A stretch of 64,000 bases of DNA from Linnemannia elongata (lineage: Eukaryota > Mortierellomycota > Mortierellomycetes > Mortierellales > Mortierellaceae). The translations under genes and the position numbers were made by a program. Positions 48,010 through 59,444 of the stretch are shown in pieces. Location: assembly GCA_036320915.1 (NCBI GenBank), contig JAXBDG010000004.1:744001-808000 (forward strand). Direction: 5' to 3'. Below the pieces are notes generated by a model. It saw only the letters and a program-made list of their open reading frames with translations. It was not told the origin of the DNA and made no database searches. Numbering within the stretch: the stretch's first letter is position 1; the number at the start of each line of letters is the position of its first letter.

Positions 48010-51000
48010 TTATTGACCAAAGAAGTTGGTTTCTGCCAATGGACAATGGTCAATGGTTTCTGATGCACCCCACCACTCAAAAAAGTTCTTGTCCCAGCTC
48101 TATTGAGATGCGATCATACACGCAAGAGATCTTTTCGTTAGAAGGGTTGATGTAAAAATAGACTCGGCTGTGACACGAAACGAAGACGCGTCTTCTTACG
48201 CGACTGAACAAAACAACTCAATCTCTATTACCTGAAGCATGAAGTAGCAGAGGAGTCCGCTAAGTGCCACACCAGTGTCCATGGCGGCAGAGGTGACATA
48301 ATTATACCGTTTCCACCATCCGTTATGGTATCGCCGAATGTACCACATAAAGATGAATCCCAGTAAGATGCCGTTCGGATAAAAGTACGCTTGTGCTGGA
48401 GGCATGTTACTCGTGGCAGCGAGTAGGACTGGGAAGTGGATCTTTTTGAGCCACTTGACTCGTGGGTATCGACGGCATAGCCACCAGACTGGAAGGGGAA
48501 TGAATGCGCCGATGACAAACCCCCATTGGATTATCGAGTATTGGGTCCCCAGGCCAAACATCCTTCCAGGTCCGATCACTCCCCAGATCACCGACGCCGA
48601 GTAGAATGCTAATCAGTGATAAAGTCGATTTGATCAGCCATAATTGTTTTGAATCTCTATCCACACAGAGATCGCTGATAGATGATAACATAGAACCTAC
48701 TGTTGGTGTTGCGGCAGGTCCAAGGGTATCCGGCCTTAGTGCAGATATCCGGCTGGACCCTCAACAACCAATCCGTTGTCGCCAGGTTAATGATCCCCGC
48801 GATCACACTCGAAATCACCTGCACCCAAAACATGATCCTCGGCGGGATTTTCATATAATGACCCAACTTCAGATCCTGCGTAAACTGAAGCGCTTGGACA
48901 TTGGTGATATATCCATAGGCCTTGAAGGTCACATTGGCAATTGGGTGACCCGGCATTAGGTATCCAATCACGTACTCTGTGATTACATTCAGACCTGGTT
49001 GCTGGTTCGTCACGGCTTGGACGATGCCGACGGGGAGCGCAAAGATGAAAGCGATGGCGAGCGAGACGAGGAGGTAGTACCAGGGGAGGTAGTGCCATTT
49101 CTCGACGCAGAAAATCGACAATGCCAATGAGACCAGGAACAGCGTCGCGTACCACCTATGAAGAAAGTAATGAAAAGATGTATTCAGGTCAACCTCTGTG
49201 TTGTTCAACAATGGTAAAATACACAAGGCGGCACAAAATGAGAGCAGACCCTTAGTGCTTTGGACCACACTTAATAAAACCTTGCTTTTGTTTGTGTGTA
49301 TGTGTTGTTTGTTTTGTTTTGTGGGCATTCGTATCGTTGTTGATGGATGTTTAACACAGACTAAAAATCACCACCCTTGATTGCTCATTCTATACACGTT
49401 TTTGTTTGCTAACTTACCATTGAGGAACCTCCTTGTATTTCATCATCATCCGGGAGTGAATATCTTGGTCCTTCATTGCAATAGCGGCCTTCCACTGGTC
49501 ACGGATTTCTTTGCCATGGTACAAAGCCACATGTGTCAATGTCGCCGTCAGCCCGGCGAATCCAATTCCGTACCTACGGGAAAGCAAGCAAATACAACAT
49601 GGAAGCGAGTTGTCATTTTCTTATTCACCGTTCGCCTTAGTTCATTAGAAAAAAAAACCACCTCCGTGGACATTTTAAACAAAGAAAAAGTAGCTTACGT
49701 GAGAGCAAAGAAGGAATCCATTCGGAGAGGTCCATACGCCTCATACTTGACAGGATCCAGCACATTGTTCGTCATTACCATCGCCTTATCATAAGGCGTC
49801 CCATCCTCCCTAAACAACCCCGCCGTCAGAATTGGGAAGTTCTTGGAGTTCCACAGATTGGAATAATACGCTATCGGGGCAATGATCCACGCGACAATCA
49901 CAAACCCAACCAGAATATTGACCTGCGCCCACCAAGGGGTTACAAGTGGCGAGAGAGCAGAGGTTGACGTCGCCCAGTCAAAGGATAAGGTCCCGATCCC
50001 GAGGCCGTTGGATCCTGTTAGTTGGGAAAGGATTACGTTCTGGGGGTTGATCCAACAGAGGATTGAGAATGCTGTGAGGGTTGGGAAGATGTAGTTGGGG
50101 AACCAGTACCAGATGAACGAGCCGAGGGAGACATAGGAGAAGAACCGAAGACGGCTCATTTTGAGTTTCTTCCTGATTCCGCCGACGCGTGACAATGCGC
50201 TGCTTCCTTGTTTCATCTCGTGCCCCTGTTCGCCTTCTCCTTGTATATGTTCCATGTCAATGATGTCATCTTCATCGCCTTCCTCGGAGGACTCGTGCAG
50301 GGTCCTGAATAGCGCCACGGTGACCAGGTTGGCGGGCCAGATCATGCTTGGAGGTCTGACCAAGAATTTTCTCAAAACGCCACTAACAGTGAAGAATAGA
50401 AAAATTATCAAACCATATTAGCTTCTCTTGCTCTGCTTTTTGTTTGCTAAATCCCAGCCCTGCAACCATTGAGCAAGAACAAGCAAGGAAACGATTGCTC
50501 ACGCTAAACTGAAACCGGAGACCTGGGTAGTCAAGACCAACATGAACCCTGCCATAAACCCTTGATCCTCGCCATAGTACTTCTTCTGCAAGATGACAAT
50601 ATCGACTGCGTACGCGGTCCCCGAACAACACGCGACCGCCGTCCCGATCAGCGCATGCTCCTTGATATTAAACGGCCCTGGGTTGAGCGACACGAGCGGT
50701 CCACCAAGAGATCCGAATATCCGGAACTTGGTTGTAGGCAGGACGCGGGCGAATAACCTGCCGATGGGAAGGGAGATGAGGGAGACGACGGTGTAGGTGA
50801 TGGAGACGGGGTTCTGGCGGAGGTAGAAGAATTGGTTGACGAAGGAGACGAGGAGGGTGAAGAAGAGGGCGAGAAACCACATCCGGAATGTGTTTGTTGG
50901 CATTGATGGGTCATCCGTTACTAATTGGATGTATGCGTCGAACATTGAAATGAAAGTCGTTAGCGGATTGTTTGTTACCATGGGGTTTAGGTAGCAACTG

Positions 51001-51419
51001 AACGAGATAGCAACATCATTGGATGTTGATTTACCTGGGACGATGGCGCGTACTTCCTCAATGGGCGAATAATCTTCTAAATCCACTGGCGTGATCTGCG
51101 ACTCCACATCTCCTCTCTCACGTTCATCGTCATCAGTCTCCTTCTCCTTCTCACTAAGACCATCCGTGGCAGTACTGGCAAGAAGAGTCCGTGAGGTGTC
51201 AGAGTACGTAAAAGCGGCACCTACACCTTCAGGTCCACTGTCCACTGATGCAGCTTCCTTTCCTTCCCCTGCCTTCTCATTAAAATCGTCATTGTCCTGT
51301 ATAAAGGTGTCGTCGGTGCTTCTGCGTTGTACAGCCGTCTCTGGTGCTACCCTTGTCCGTGTTGGTGTTGATCCTTCTGCTCCTTCTACTGCTCCTTCAG
51401 TGTGTGAGTGCTCCTCCAT
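48010..51419 (-). CDS. Oligopeptide transporter (OPT family, peptide clade)
   Basis: Seven exons on the minus strand: 51419-51035, 50920-50503, 50382-49699, 49573-49418, 49155-48701, 48608-48232 and 48099-48010, giving 854 aa. All introns are GT-AG and every phase matches. An acidic cytosolic head of about 120 residues precedes EVRAIVP|VTDDPSMP, the usual start of the OPT core. Family signatures seen are NPGPFNIKEH, PRIMFWVQ after KI, SASVIWGVIGPGRMFG, and a C-terminal tail ending EWWG...DHCPL. More than a dozen hydrophobic segments fit the family's 14-16 membrane spans. OPT proteins import tetra- to hexapeptides, or glutathione and metal conjugates, with protons across the plasma membrane. 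Intron 1 (114 nt) is a multiple of three without a stop, so a reader of the genome alone could miss it. The 29-residue last exon is easy to overlook, but it carries the conserved tail. Confidence 0.92.
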
Positions 51420-51948
51420 GCGAAGTTTGCTGAAAAGGATGTAGAAGTTGTGAATGTGTATGTCGACGGTGCCTCCTTTTCTGCTCTTGTCGGAATGGAA
51501 AAAAAGGCGGTGGAAAGAAGGGGTGAGAGTGAATAGGTGAGATTTGATTGCTGGAGAGTTGATAAAGGAAGAAATGGAGGATGCAAAGAACACTACGATG
51601 GCAACACTTTACAAAAGAGGGCCAAAAGTAGGATCATGGTTCATTTTCGATTTCATGGGATGATTCCAGGGATAAGGATAGAGTGGCATCCATAAGGGAC
51701 GATATTCTACATACAGCAACCACGTTCACATCATCCCCCTGTACTTAGTATGTCATGTCATCCTAATGAAGGATCTGAGATATATACGATTTGTTTATTG
51801 TTTTGTTTTTTGCTAGCAATGCTTGCTATATGGTAGAATGCAGGGTAAAAAAAAAAAGAAAGACTATGTACAAGTGAGGAAGAAAAAAAGGGTAGGTGAA
51901 GGGGTATCGAGGGTTGTTGAAATAGACATGAGAGAGGGAGCGAGTCGT
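51420..51948. other. Intergenic: transporter promoter and 3' flank of the pseudokinase gene
   Basis: About 530 nt. On the minus strand a GTATATATC element lies at about 51778-51788, some 360 nt before the transporter ATG, and is a weak TATA candidate. A TGATAA at about 51552 fits the HGATAR site of AreA-type factors, but one site of this length occurs often by chance. Confidence 0.5.
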
Positions 51949-54370
51949 TTAGAAGCCAGAGTCGGCCATGAGGCTCTTGAGCTTGCGCTGCTTAACAGCA
52001 GTGCTTTGGAGGATCTTCTTGGCAACATCGACCTCGGTGGCGACTTTGGAGGGCAATGGGGTAACAGCGGGTGCAGGCTCCTCCTTTGAGGCCTTGCTGG
52101 ACTTGCCTAGTCCCAAAAGACCACCGCCTTGCTTGCGAGTCTTAGAGCCGGATGTGGGGAAGATGGAAGAAGAGGCCAGGAGAGGAGAGGACGCTGGGGC
52201 ATTGGCAGAGATACCTTGATGCTCTAGGATACGCTCGGCCATACGCATACGCTTTGTCTCGCCACGCTCGCCCTTCCACTCGGCCAGAACAGACCTGCAC
52301 AAATCCTGAGCCTCCTTTGAGGTCCTGGTCTCGCTCAGGGGTGCCTCGACAGCGTTGACAGCATAGGACAAACTCTTGTGATCAGAGCTACCAAGGTCAG
52401 TCAAGAGGAACAATTTCATGAGGTCGACACGGAGGTAGCGAGCAGTCAGGCCGAGAGCATTGCCCTCATGGTGTGACTCGATGCTCAGACTAGCCTCACC
52501 CTTCTCGCGCAAGAGGGTGTACAGTTCTGATCCAGCAACAGAGACAATATCGCTGAGGTTGGCGTTTTTGATGTACTTGTGGAAGGGAGTCAATCCGCGG
52601 TTGTCGGCATCGTTGACACTGAGCTGGCACTCATGCATCAAGAACTTAGTTGCCTCCAGAGCCAGGTTGTAGTTAGTCGCATGCTCAAGAACAATGTGGA
52701 GAGCATTTTGGTTGGTGAGGGTGGTGTATTGCTGCATGTTGGCGCCGTTCCTCTGAAGAGTCTTGAGAACATCCATGAGTGTCTCTGGCTGGTAGAAGCA
52801 GGCAACATGCATGGGCGTGACCTCGGCAAGCATAGAGTAGGCGGGAAGCGAGACCAGCCCGTTGGGGTTTGCTCCATTCGTGAGGATGTACCACTCTGCA
52901 AGATCGGCATTGCCCTCCTGGCAGGCTTCCCAAATGTTCTGTGGGTTGCGCCTTTTTGGAGGAAAGGTGTACTGAGGGATCTCCTGGGAGTGGAAGGAGT
53001 TCATGGTCGAGACGCGACGAGCATCCCGGGCAGGGATAGCAGGTACACCACCACTCATAATGGACGAACCGCTAGAGCTACCACTGCTTATAGACATGGA
53101 TCGGGATGAGGGCGTAAAAGAAGGCGCGACAGATGCCTTGCGACGCTGAGAGACTGGTGGTATGGGTGGGGGCACTGGTGGCGGAGGAGGGAGGTAGTCG
53201 GGCTCGCGTGGAGACAATAAGAGCTCGCGCGACCGCAGAGAGGTTTGACCGTCGCTGTCAAAAGAGGGCGAACGGCCAACCTTGATAGACACGGACCGAT
53301 TGAGGATTGGAGGAGAATACGGCGCCACCTTTGGCTCGTCATCTGCGAAAGGAATGAGAAGAAAAAAAGTGTTCATGGTGAGAAAAATGAACCAATGAAC
53401 AAAAAGAGAATGAAGACACAGAACTGCACAATAAATACGGTGAATAAGACATACCCATGGTCAATTCTTCCAATTGGCGGAGGAAAGTGCTGGAGGGTTG
53501 CTTCAGCAGGACACCGAGGGTCTGAATGACCCAGTCGAGCGAAGGGCGGTCCTGAGGGTTGGCCTGCCAGCAGCGGGTGTAAATATCCTCAAAGATAGGG
53601 TCGGTGCCTTTGACAGGACGCTCGCGTCTTCCGGAGACAATGTTTTGCGCCAATGAGACCAGGGCGCCGTTCTGAATATTCTCAGGGGTAATGAGATCCT
53701 CGAAGGGGGGATGACCGCTCGAGATCTCCCAAAAGACCACGCCAAGCGAGTAGATGTCGGCCTCGTTCGCATAGCGCTGTCCGTTCTTGGATAGCCGCTC
53801 GGGGGCCAGGTAGGCCATCCTGGTGATGTGTTCCCTGGACGATGCGACATCTGAATCCCTGCTGTTTCCAAAATCCGAGAGCACTGCGGAGCCATTGTCG
53901 TCGATGAGGACACTGGCCGAGTGCAATTGGCGGTGGCGGATGCCCTTGTGGTGGAGATAACGAAGTCCGAGAGCGATATCCATGGCAAGATTATAGCGAT
54001 CGGGCCAGGTGAGGTGGGGGTGGAAATTGAGGAGGTACGAGTGGAGGGTACCATGTTCGTTGTGGTTGAGGACGAGGTAAGGGATGGAGGATTGAGGGTC
54101 GAGGGTATATCCGTGGAGGTGGAGGATCTGAGGACACTTTTGCAGCTTGGTGAGGAGGCGAATTTCCTTTTCAATGGCCGCGAGCTCACCAAAGGGTTCT
54201 CTGAGTTCAATATCGTGTTCCTTCCATCGGCCCGTATGCACCAGACCAGACCGGCCGGGGATGTGGTTGTTGTAGGACTGCCGGATGATCTCCTCAAAGG
54301 GGATATATTGGGTCATTTGTTGGAGGATCGACATGATGTCGTGGCTGACTGGTGGTACTGCAACTGTCAT
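51949..54370 (-). CDS. Pseudokinase-ankyrin protein (tyrosine-kinase-like fold)
   Basis: Two exons, 54370-53455 and 53342-51949, give 769 aa; the 112-nt intron (phase 1) separates the kinase half from the rest. Residues 35-305 have a protein-kinase fold of TKL type: DFG at 166-168, APE at 189-191 and a long C-lobe with DIYSLGVVFWEISSG. Key catalytic residues are changed. The HRDLKxxN loop reads HRQLHSAS, so the catalytic Asp is Gln148, Lys is His150 and Asn is Ser153. By my alignment the beta-3 Lys is Arg57, and there is no glycine-rich loop. Catalysis is therefore unlikely. A proline-rich segment (near residues 340-360) and Ser-rich linker follow, then four or five ankyrin-like repeats from about residue 450 (EACQEGNADLAEWYI onward), and a basic C-terminus. 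The likely role is a signalling scaffold; partners are unknown. Confidence 0.87.
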
Positions 54371-55634
54371 GTCTATGTGGATATATGTTTGTCGTATGGC
54401 TGTCGTGTGGGTGAGTGTGTGTCCGAGTGCTAGAGATGAGGAGTGGTGGTCCCAATCGAGGTCGTTAGTTGTTTGTTTATCGAAACTGAGAAGGGAGTGA
54501 GGAGGGGGTATGAGCGGAGCAAAATTAAAAGAGTGTGGAGAGAGAGGAGGATGAAGAGATATAAAGGGGAGGGAGGGAGATATGAAGAAGGATGGAAAGA
54601 CGATCGAAGAAGAGAAGGAAGAGTGGAGATGAGGAGTGGAGAAGAAAAAGGAAAAGAAAAGAAAGGAAGAAAAGAAACAAGAGGGACGGTGCGCGTGAAT
54701 AATTAAGAAGGAAAGACAGACAACAAGACAGAGAAGGAAGTACCCTTAGTAATTTGGTTTTCGCCTGTTTTGTCGTTGTGGTGGATTGGTCCTCTTTACG
54801 CCCGCAACCTTGGCGAGGCGGGGGAAGGAGTTGAATGAATGAATGAATCGCATGAGAGAGTGGGGGTGGGGAAATGTCAAAAAGAACGTACAGAGCCTTT
54901 TGCTGGGCAAGAAAAAAAAAAAGAGAGAGCCAGTCAGCTACCTGACCAGTTAACAAACTAAACCCATATCATATAATGACACAAATCCAACCAGCCTGGT
55001 CATTGAGAAGAAGACCGCAGTTTACAGTTCAAAGAGAACGAGAGCAGGACCCGGTCGATCGATCATTTTTGTATGTCGAGTGGAGAAGGATAAAGAACGA
55101 GCACGATTGAAAATTCGATACCTCAAAAAAGTGGAGGAAGACGAGTCAATAGAATGGAGAAGGGTCGACGAATGAATTGAATATAGTGCTGTTATGACCT
55201 GTGGGTCATGTCAGTGGTGGGTGAGGAAGTGGAGACAAATAAAGTTTGCACCTTCTTTTCATCTTCTCTTCTCTCAGTGCTCTCTTCAACCGGTCTAACA
55301 GAGTGTGTGTCCACTTGGCCGAGGCCCGGGGCCATTTTCCTTCATTTGCAGTAGCTGGTCATTGTTGTTGTTGTATTGCTCCGATCATCAAAATGGTCGA
55401 ACGAGCTGATAGTCGCTGTCGTTGTTTGTTGCTGTTTGTTGCCGAGGACCCTCTCTGATTCATTTGGTTCACCAGATGACATTCATTCAAAAAGTATCCT
55501 CTCTCAGGTACCCCTTTTTTTACATCTCGCTTCTTTTTTTTCTGCACGCTACTCCATGTTGCTTCCACAAGTACACACACAGACCCCTGGCATTGTTTTG
55601 TTTTCATCGCAGCATCAACAGCGTATCAACCAAA

Positions 55635-55640
<6 letters not shown>

Positions 55641-55676
<36 letters not shown>
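55641..55676. repeat. A36 homopolymer
   Basis: An uninterrupted run of 36 A. The left flank (CAAAAACAGC) and right flank (GAAAAGAAAGG) show no clear direct repeat. Confidence 0.9.
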
Positions 55677-55678
<2 letters not shown>

Positions 55679-55864
55679 AAAGAAAGGGTGACTTCTCGAT
55701 CACCCTTTGCGCGAGTGTAAGTAAGCAACTGCAACAACAATTGTCAATGCAAAAAGCGCCGTAACAAACACACTCAGCACTAATACGCTAGCGCGGTAAA
55801 AAAAAAAAATTGCTATCGATGCCATCTTTTTTCTTGTATGATGGGAAAGTTGTCCCTTGTTGTT

Positions 55865-55882
55865 TGTGTGTGTGTGTGTGTG
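55865..55882. repeat. (TG)n microsatellite
   Basis: About nine TG units followed by a short T run, in intergenic DNA. Confidence 0.85.
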
Positions 55883-56820
55883 ATTTTTTTGTTTGTACTT
55901 GTTGTTCCAAATAAGCATGTGCTAAGGGAGTTGGAGTAGGGGAGGTTGAAGAGTAAAATGTGGAGTTACAAGAGGCAGAGCTGATACAGGGGCAGGGAGT
56001 CAAAATAAAGATTCAGGAACAAAGATGAAAAAACGTCGCGCCTGTGTCTTGGAGTTGAGGTCTCGCCTTAATACTTACAGTGCGGGGCGGGATTGTGCAC
56101 CTTAGGTAGTTGTGATCGGTGATATGAAAGGGAGAGATATGAAGGAGTTGAAAATGAAAAAGGGATGTATTGATAAGAAAACGGACGTCGAAAGGAAGAG
56201 GAACAAGGTTCTACGGGTAGAGGGGTCTCTAGAAAACAATGGCGCTAATGTAATGGCAGTTTGCAAACTAAGACCACTGTGGTTGGTGGAGATGAAGGAG
56301 GTGAAGAGCGAATAAGTCGTTGGGATGATGAGATGACAGGAGGAGTCAAGGAAAAAGGGCACCAAGTGTTCGGGATATGAATGGAAGGAAAAATAATTCA
56401 AAGAGGGGAGGGGAATATACAAGAGAGAAAGGGTAAAGAATACCTTTTGATAACAAGAAAAAAAAACAGGGGCAGGTAGGGCTCATTTATGGAGGAATAA
56501 CAGCAAAAAATCAATGGGCCATGGCCCTTGTTTTTATTAACGAGCATTGAAAGGGTGAGAACATGGAGGCGGAAGAAAATGAAATGGTCATTACACACTG
56601 CCCAGACATTTTAAGGTTCATGCGCTGTCGTGACATTCGATGTGAGGATGGACAAAGGAGTCGTGGAGAAGATGCGGACAAAGACATATGCATACTCTCA
56701 CAAATTGAAGAATGGGTCAAGTGAGTGTGAATGAATGAATACAAAAAGAAGGGTGCGCCGCGACCAGCACAGGGCAGAAGTGGAGAAGAAGTTGAAGTGG
56801 GTTGAGCAGAGTACAGTACA

Positions 56821-56880
56821 CAGACACAGACAAACAAGACACAGACAGACAGACAGACAGACAAGACACAGACAGACAAG
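56821..56880. repeat. (CAGA)n-type microsatellite
   Basis: CAGA/ACAG units with a few interruptions, best conserved at about 56840-56862 and 56869-56880. Confidence 0.85.
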
Positions 56881-59444
56881 ACATAAACATGCACATGAAA
56901 GAGACGGATATGAAAGGGGAAGGCCACAGAGGGCGTCGGGTGTCATTATCATCATTATTCATTCATCCTTGTGGAACCAGCGTCGTTTTCTATCGAAGGT
57001 CAGTCACTACTCTCTTTTTATCAGCCATTTGGATTCATGCAGAAGAATAAACCTTCGGCAGGATAAAAGACAGAATAAAACGGTATAGATACTAGCTCAA
57101 CCACTAATTCGACTCCACACCCTTCCGGTTTGTTGTCTACAAAGACGCAGCCCATTTTTCCTGTATACACTTACAAAATGGTTCGATAAAGCATACATAC
57201 AGCCTCCACAGAACCAGCAAGCAAAGGAGCGCAAACCAAGCGAGAAACAAGAAAACCCATGAAAAACAACGTTCTGCTGCTGTGTGTACTCTTGCCATGG
57301 TACTTAATTGGTTCTGCTGTTTGCTTTTTCTCGAACTCGCATTCCTGTTACGCCACAGACATCACCAACGACGACTAAGGATGCTCGTTCATTTGTTCTT
57401 TTCTTAATTTCCCTTGAGCATCATCGCCTTCTCTGACTTTTTTTGACTCTCAATCAACGGAATATCTTTTTCGTTGCCCGCTTCTACGTTCGTGCTGTTA
57501 AATTGTTTGTTGGAAACTCAGCGTGTATACGTTCAATTGAACAAGACAGACAAAGCAGAAGTTTTCTGTTCAAACGCTTTGGGAGAATATGGTGAGGCTG
57601 TTACGCTCCAAGGTCCGCAATGGCTCGTGATACAGCCTCCTTGGTAGTGACATCTCAGCAAAGATAAAAACATTAAAATGATGCGTGTCAGTCCCTCTCG
57701 TTCCTTGCTCTCTCTTGGACCTTTTTCTCTTTCCAACGGGAAAATATGTGGAGAGTGATAGAGGCGCTGCATCTTTCATCCACACGGGTGAGAAGGCTGG
57801 GGTGTGTGGTCGCTGCAGTTTGTTTATTTGTTTAGTCCAGAGGAAGAGTCCAGACACGGCCCATTTTCGTTCTCTTCTTTCTTGACTTGGTATCCTATTT
57901 GCACAACGTTGCACAAATACAAACTTGAAAAGTCAGCAACTTTACAAAACAAAACAAAACAAAAAAATAAGCGAAGCAGCTTTGTGGAAATGAACAACCC
58001 ACCGAGAGACATGAGATGTCTCCAACCTACCCTTCAGCAAGACAACAAGAAACAAATAACAGTCAACAGTCAACACCTTACAACAAAGCAGAGTGTGCAT
58101 GCATCAACTAGACTTCGGCAAGCTGGCTGACGGGATTGCAGAAATATACTCGCTTCCTGCAAGGAGATCCAAGCGTAATATCTTCTCCCTCCGATGGCCT
58201 GATCATATGTGATTCTTTCTCCACGGCCCTGTTCACTTCATATCGTCCTTCGAGATTCGTAATCATCGTCATCAAAGGGCGCGTGCCTAAAATGACCCTA
58301 TTCCTCGGATTGTTGTCAAAACGCTTAAGAAAAAGCGACGAGCAGACCGGTCAACTTAGTGAAAAGGAGGGGCACCCTTTTTTTACTATGCAAAGTTACC
58401 GATCGACAACGAGCTGCACCCTTTTCCCCTCCGTTTATCAGTCGTTTGTTGATAGAAAAGTGTGAGAAAAGAAGATAACAACAATAAACAGGAGAGAAGG
58501 CTCAGTTAGCTGCTCTTTTCATTCCTTGACTTTTCGCCCTTTTTCCTCTCTCTTACTCTTACTTCTTGCCTTCGACGACTTTTGGCTATGGGAGCCCGCA
58601 CTTGGCTTGTCTACAAACATTCATACACGAACACGAAACTTGCCGGACCCGCAACATATGCAAAAAAACACAGTGAGATGTGAATGTAAAAAGAGGGTTT
58701 GAATGTGTTTTTTATTTCTTGTGTTCGGTGAGACTGGCTGGCGGGTAAGTAGGCGAATAGGTGAGGGTGGATGCTTTGTTGGGTGAATTGGCACATGCTT
58801 GGCTCATGGTTGAGTTGGGTTGAATTGGTTGAGTTGAGTTGGATTTTGTTTGGCGCAAAATAAAAAACCTTAGCATTCGAAGACAGACACATCTTTCAAC
58901 AACCTTGGCCACTTTCCAGGAGAAACGGATATTTTCTTAGTCAAAAAAGTCGCCTCACTCTTCATAAATCTCTTCTCCTCTTGCTCACTCACATGGCCTG
59001 CAAGGGACAAATGCTTAGATGGCCTGTCTGGTTGCTTCGTTGGCTGGGCTGGGCTGGTTGGTGTGCATCCTTTTTGAGCCCGCGAATATCTTGCGTGGTG
59101 TGGGTGAGTGAGGCTATGGCAAACGAATGTCAATTGCATTTCATGTGGAGAAATATATCTTTCCTCAGTAACTATCGTGTATGTGCCTATGGTGTCTACA
59201 AGGCACTTCACGCGCCAGTGATGTAGACGTCACCGTATTTCAATTCATTTGTCAGCGGTGTCTTAGCTGCGCTCCAGAAGTCGCAGGAGGAAGGGACGGC
59301 TTTGAAATTGAAGCGAACGCCCATGCGTTCTCTGGCATTCACTTCTCACTTTTGACAGCATCATCTCTTTCGTCCCAAAAATCACAACAACTCTCACTTC
59401 AAACACACACATACAACGACCCGGCAACTACAACAACAATAACC

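Larger units (their letters stand above)
54371..59444. other. 5.1-kb intergenic region
   Basis: No supportable gene. It holds GA-rich DNA at 54480-54720, an A36 run (55641-55676), a (TG)n tract (55865-55882), a (CAGA)n tract (56821-56880) and long stretches without coding features on either strand. The final 100 nt, rich in CA, are probably the leader of the ARL1-like gene. Confidence 0.6.
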
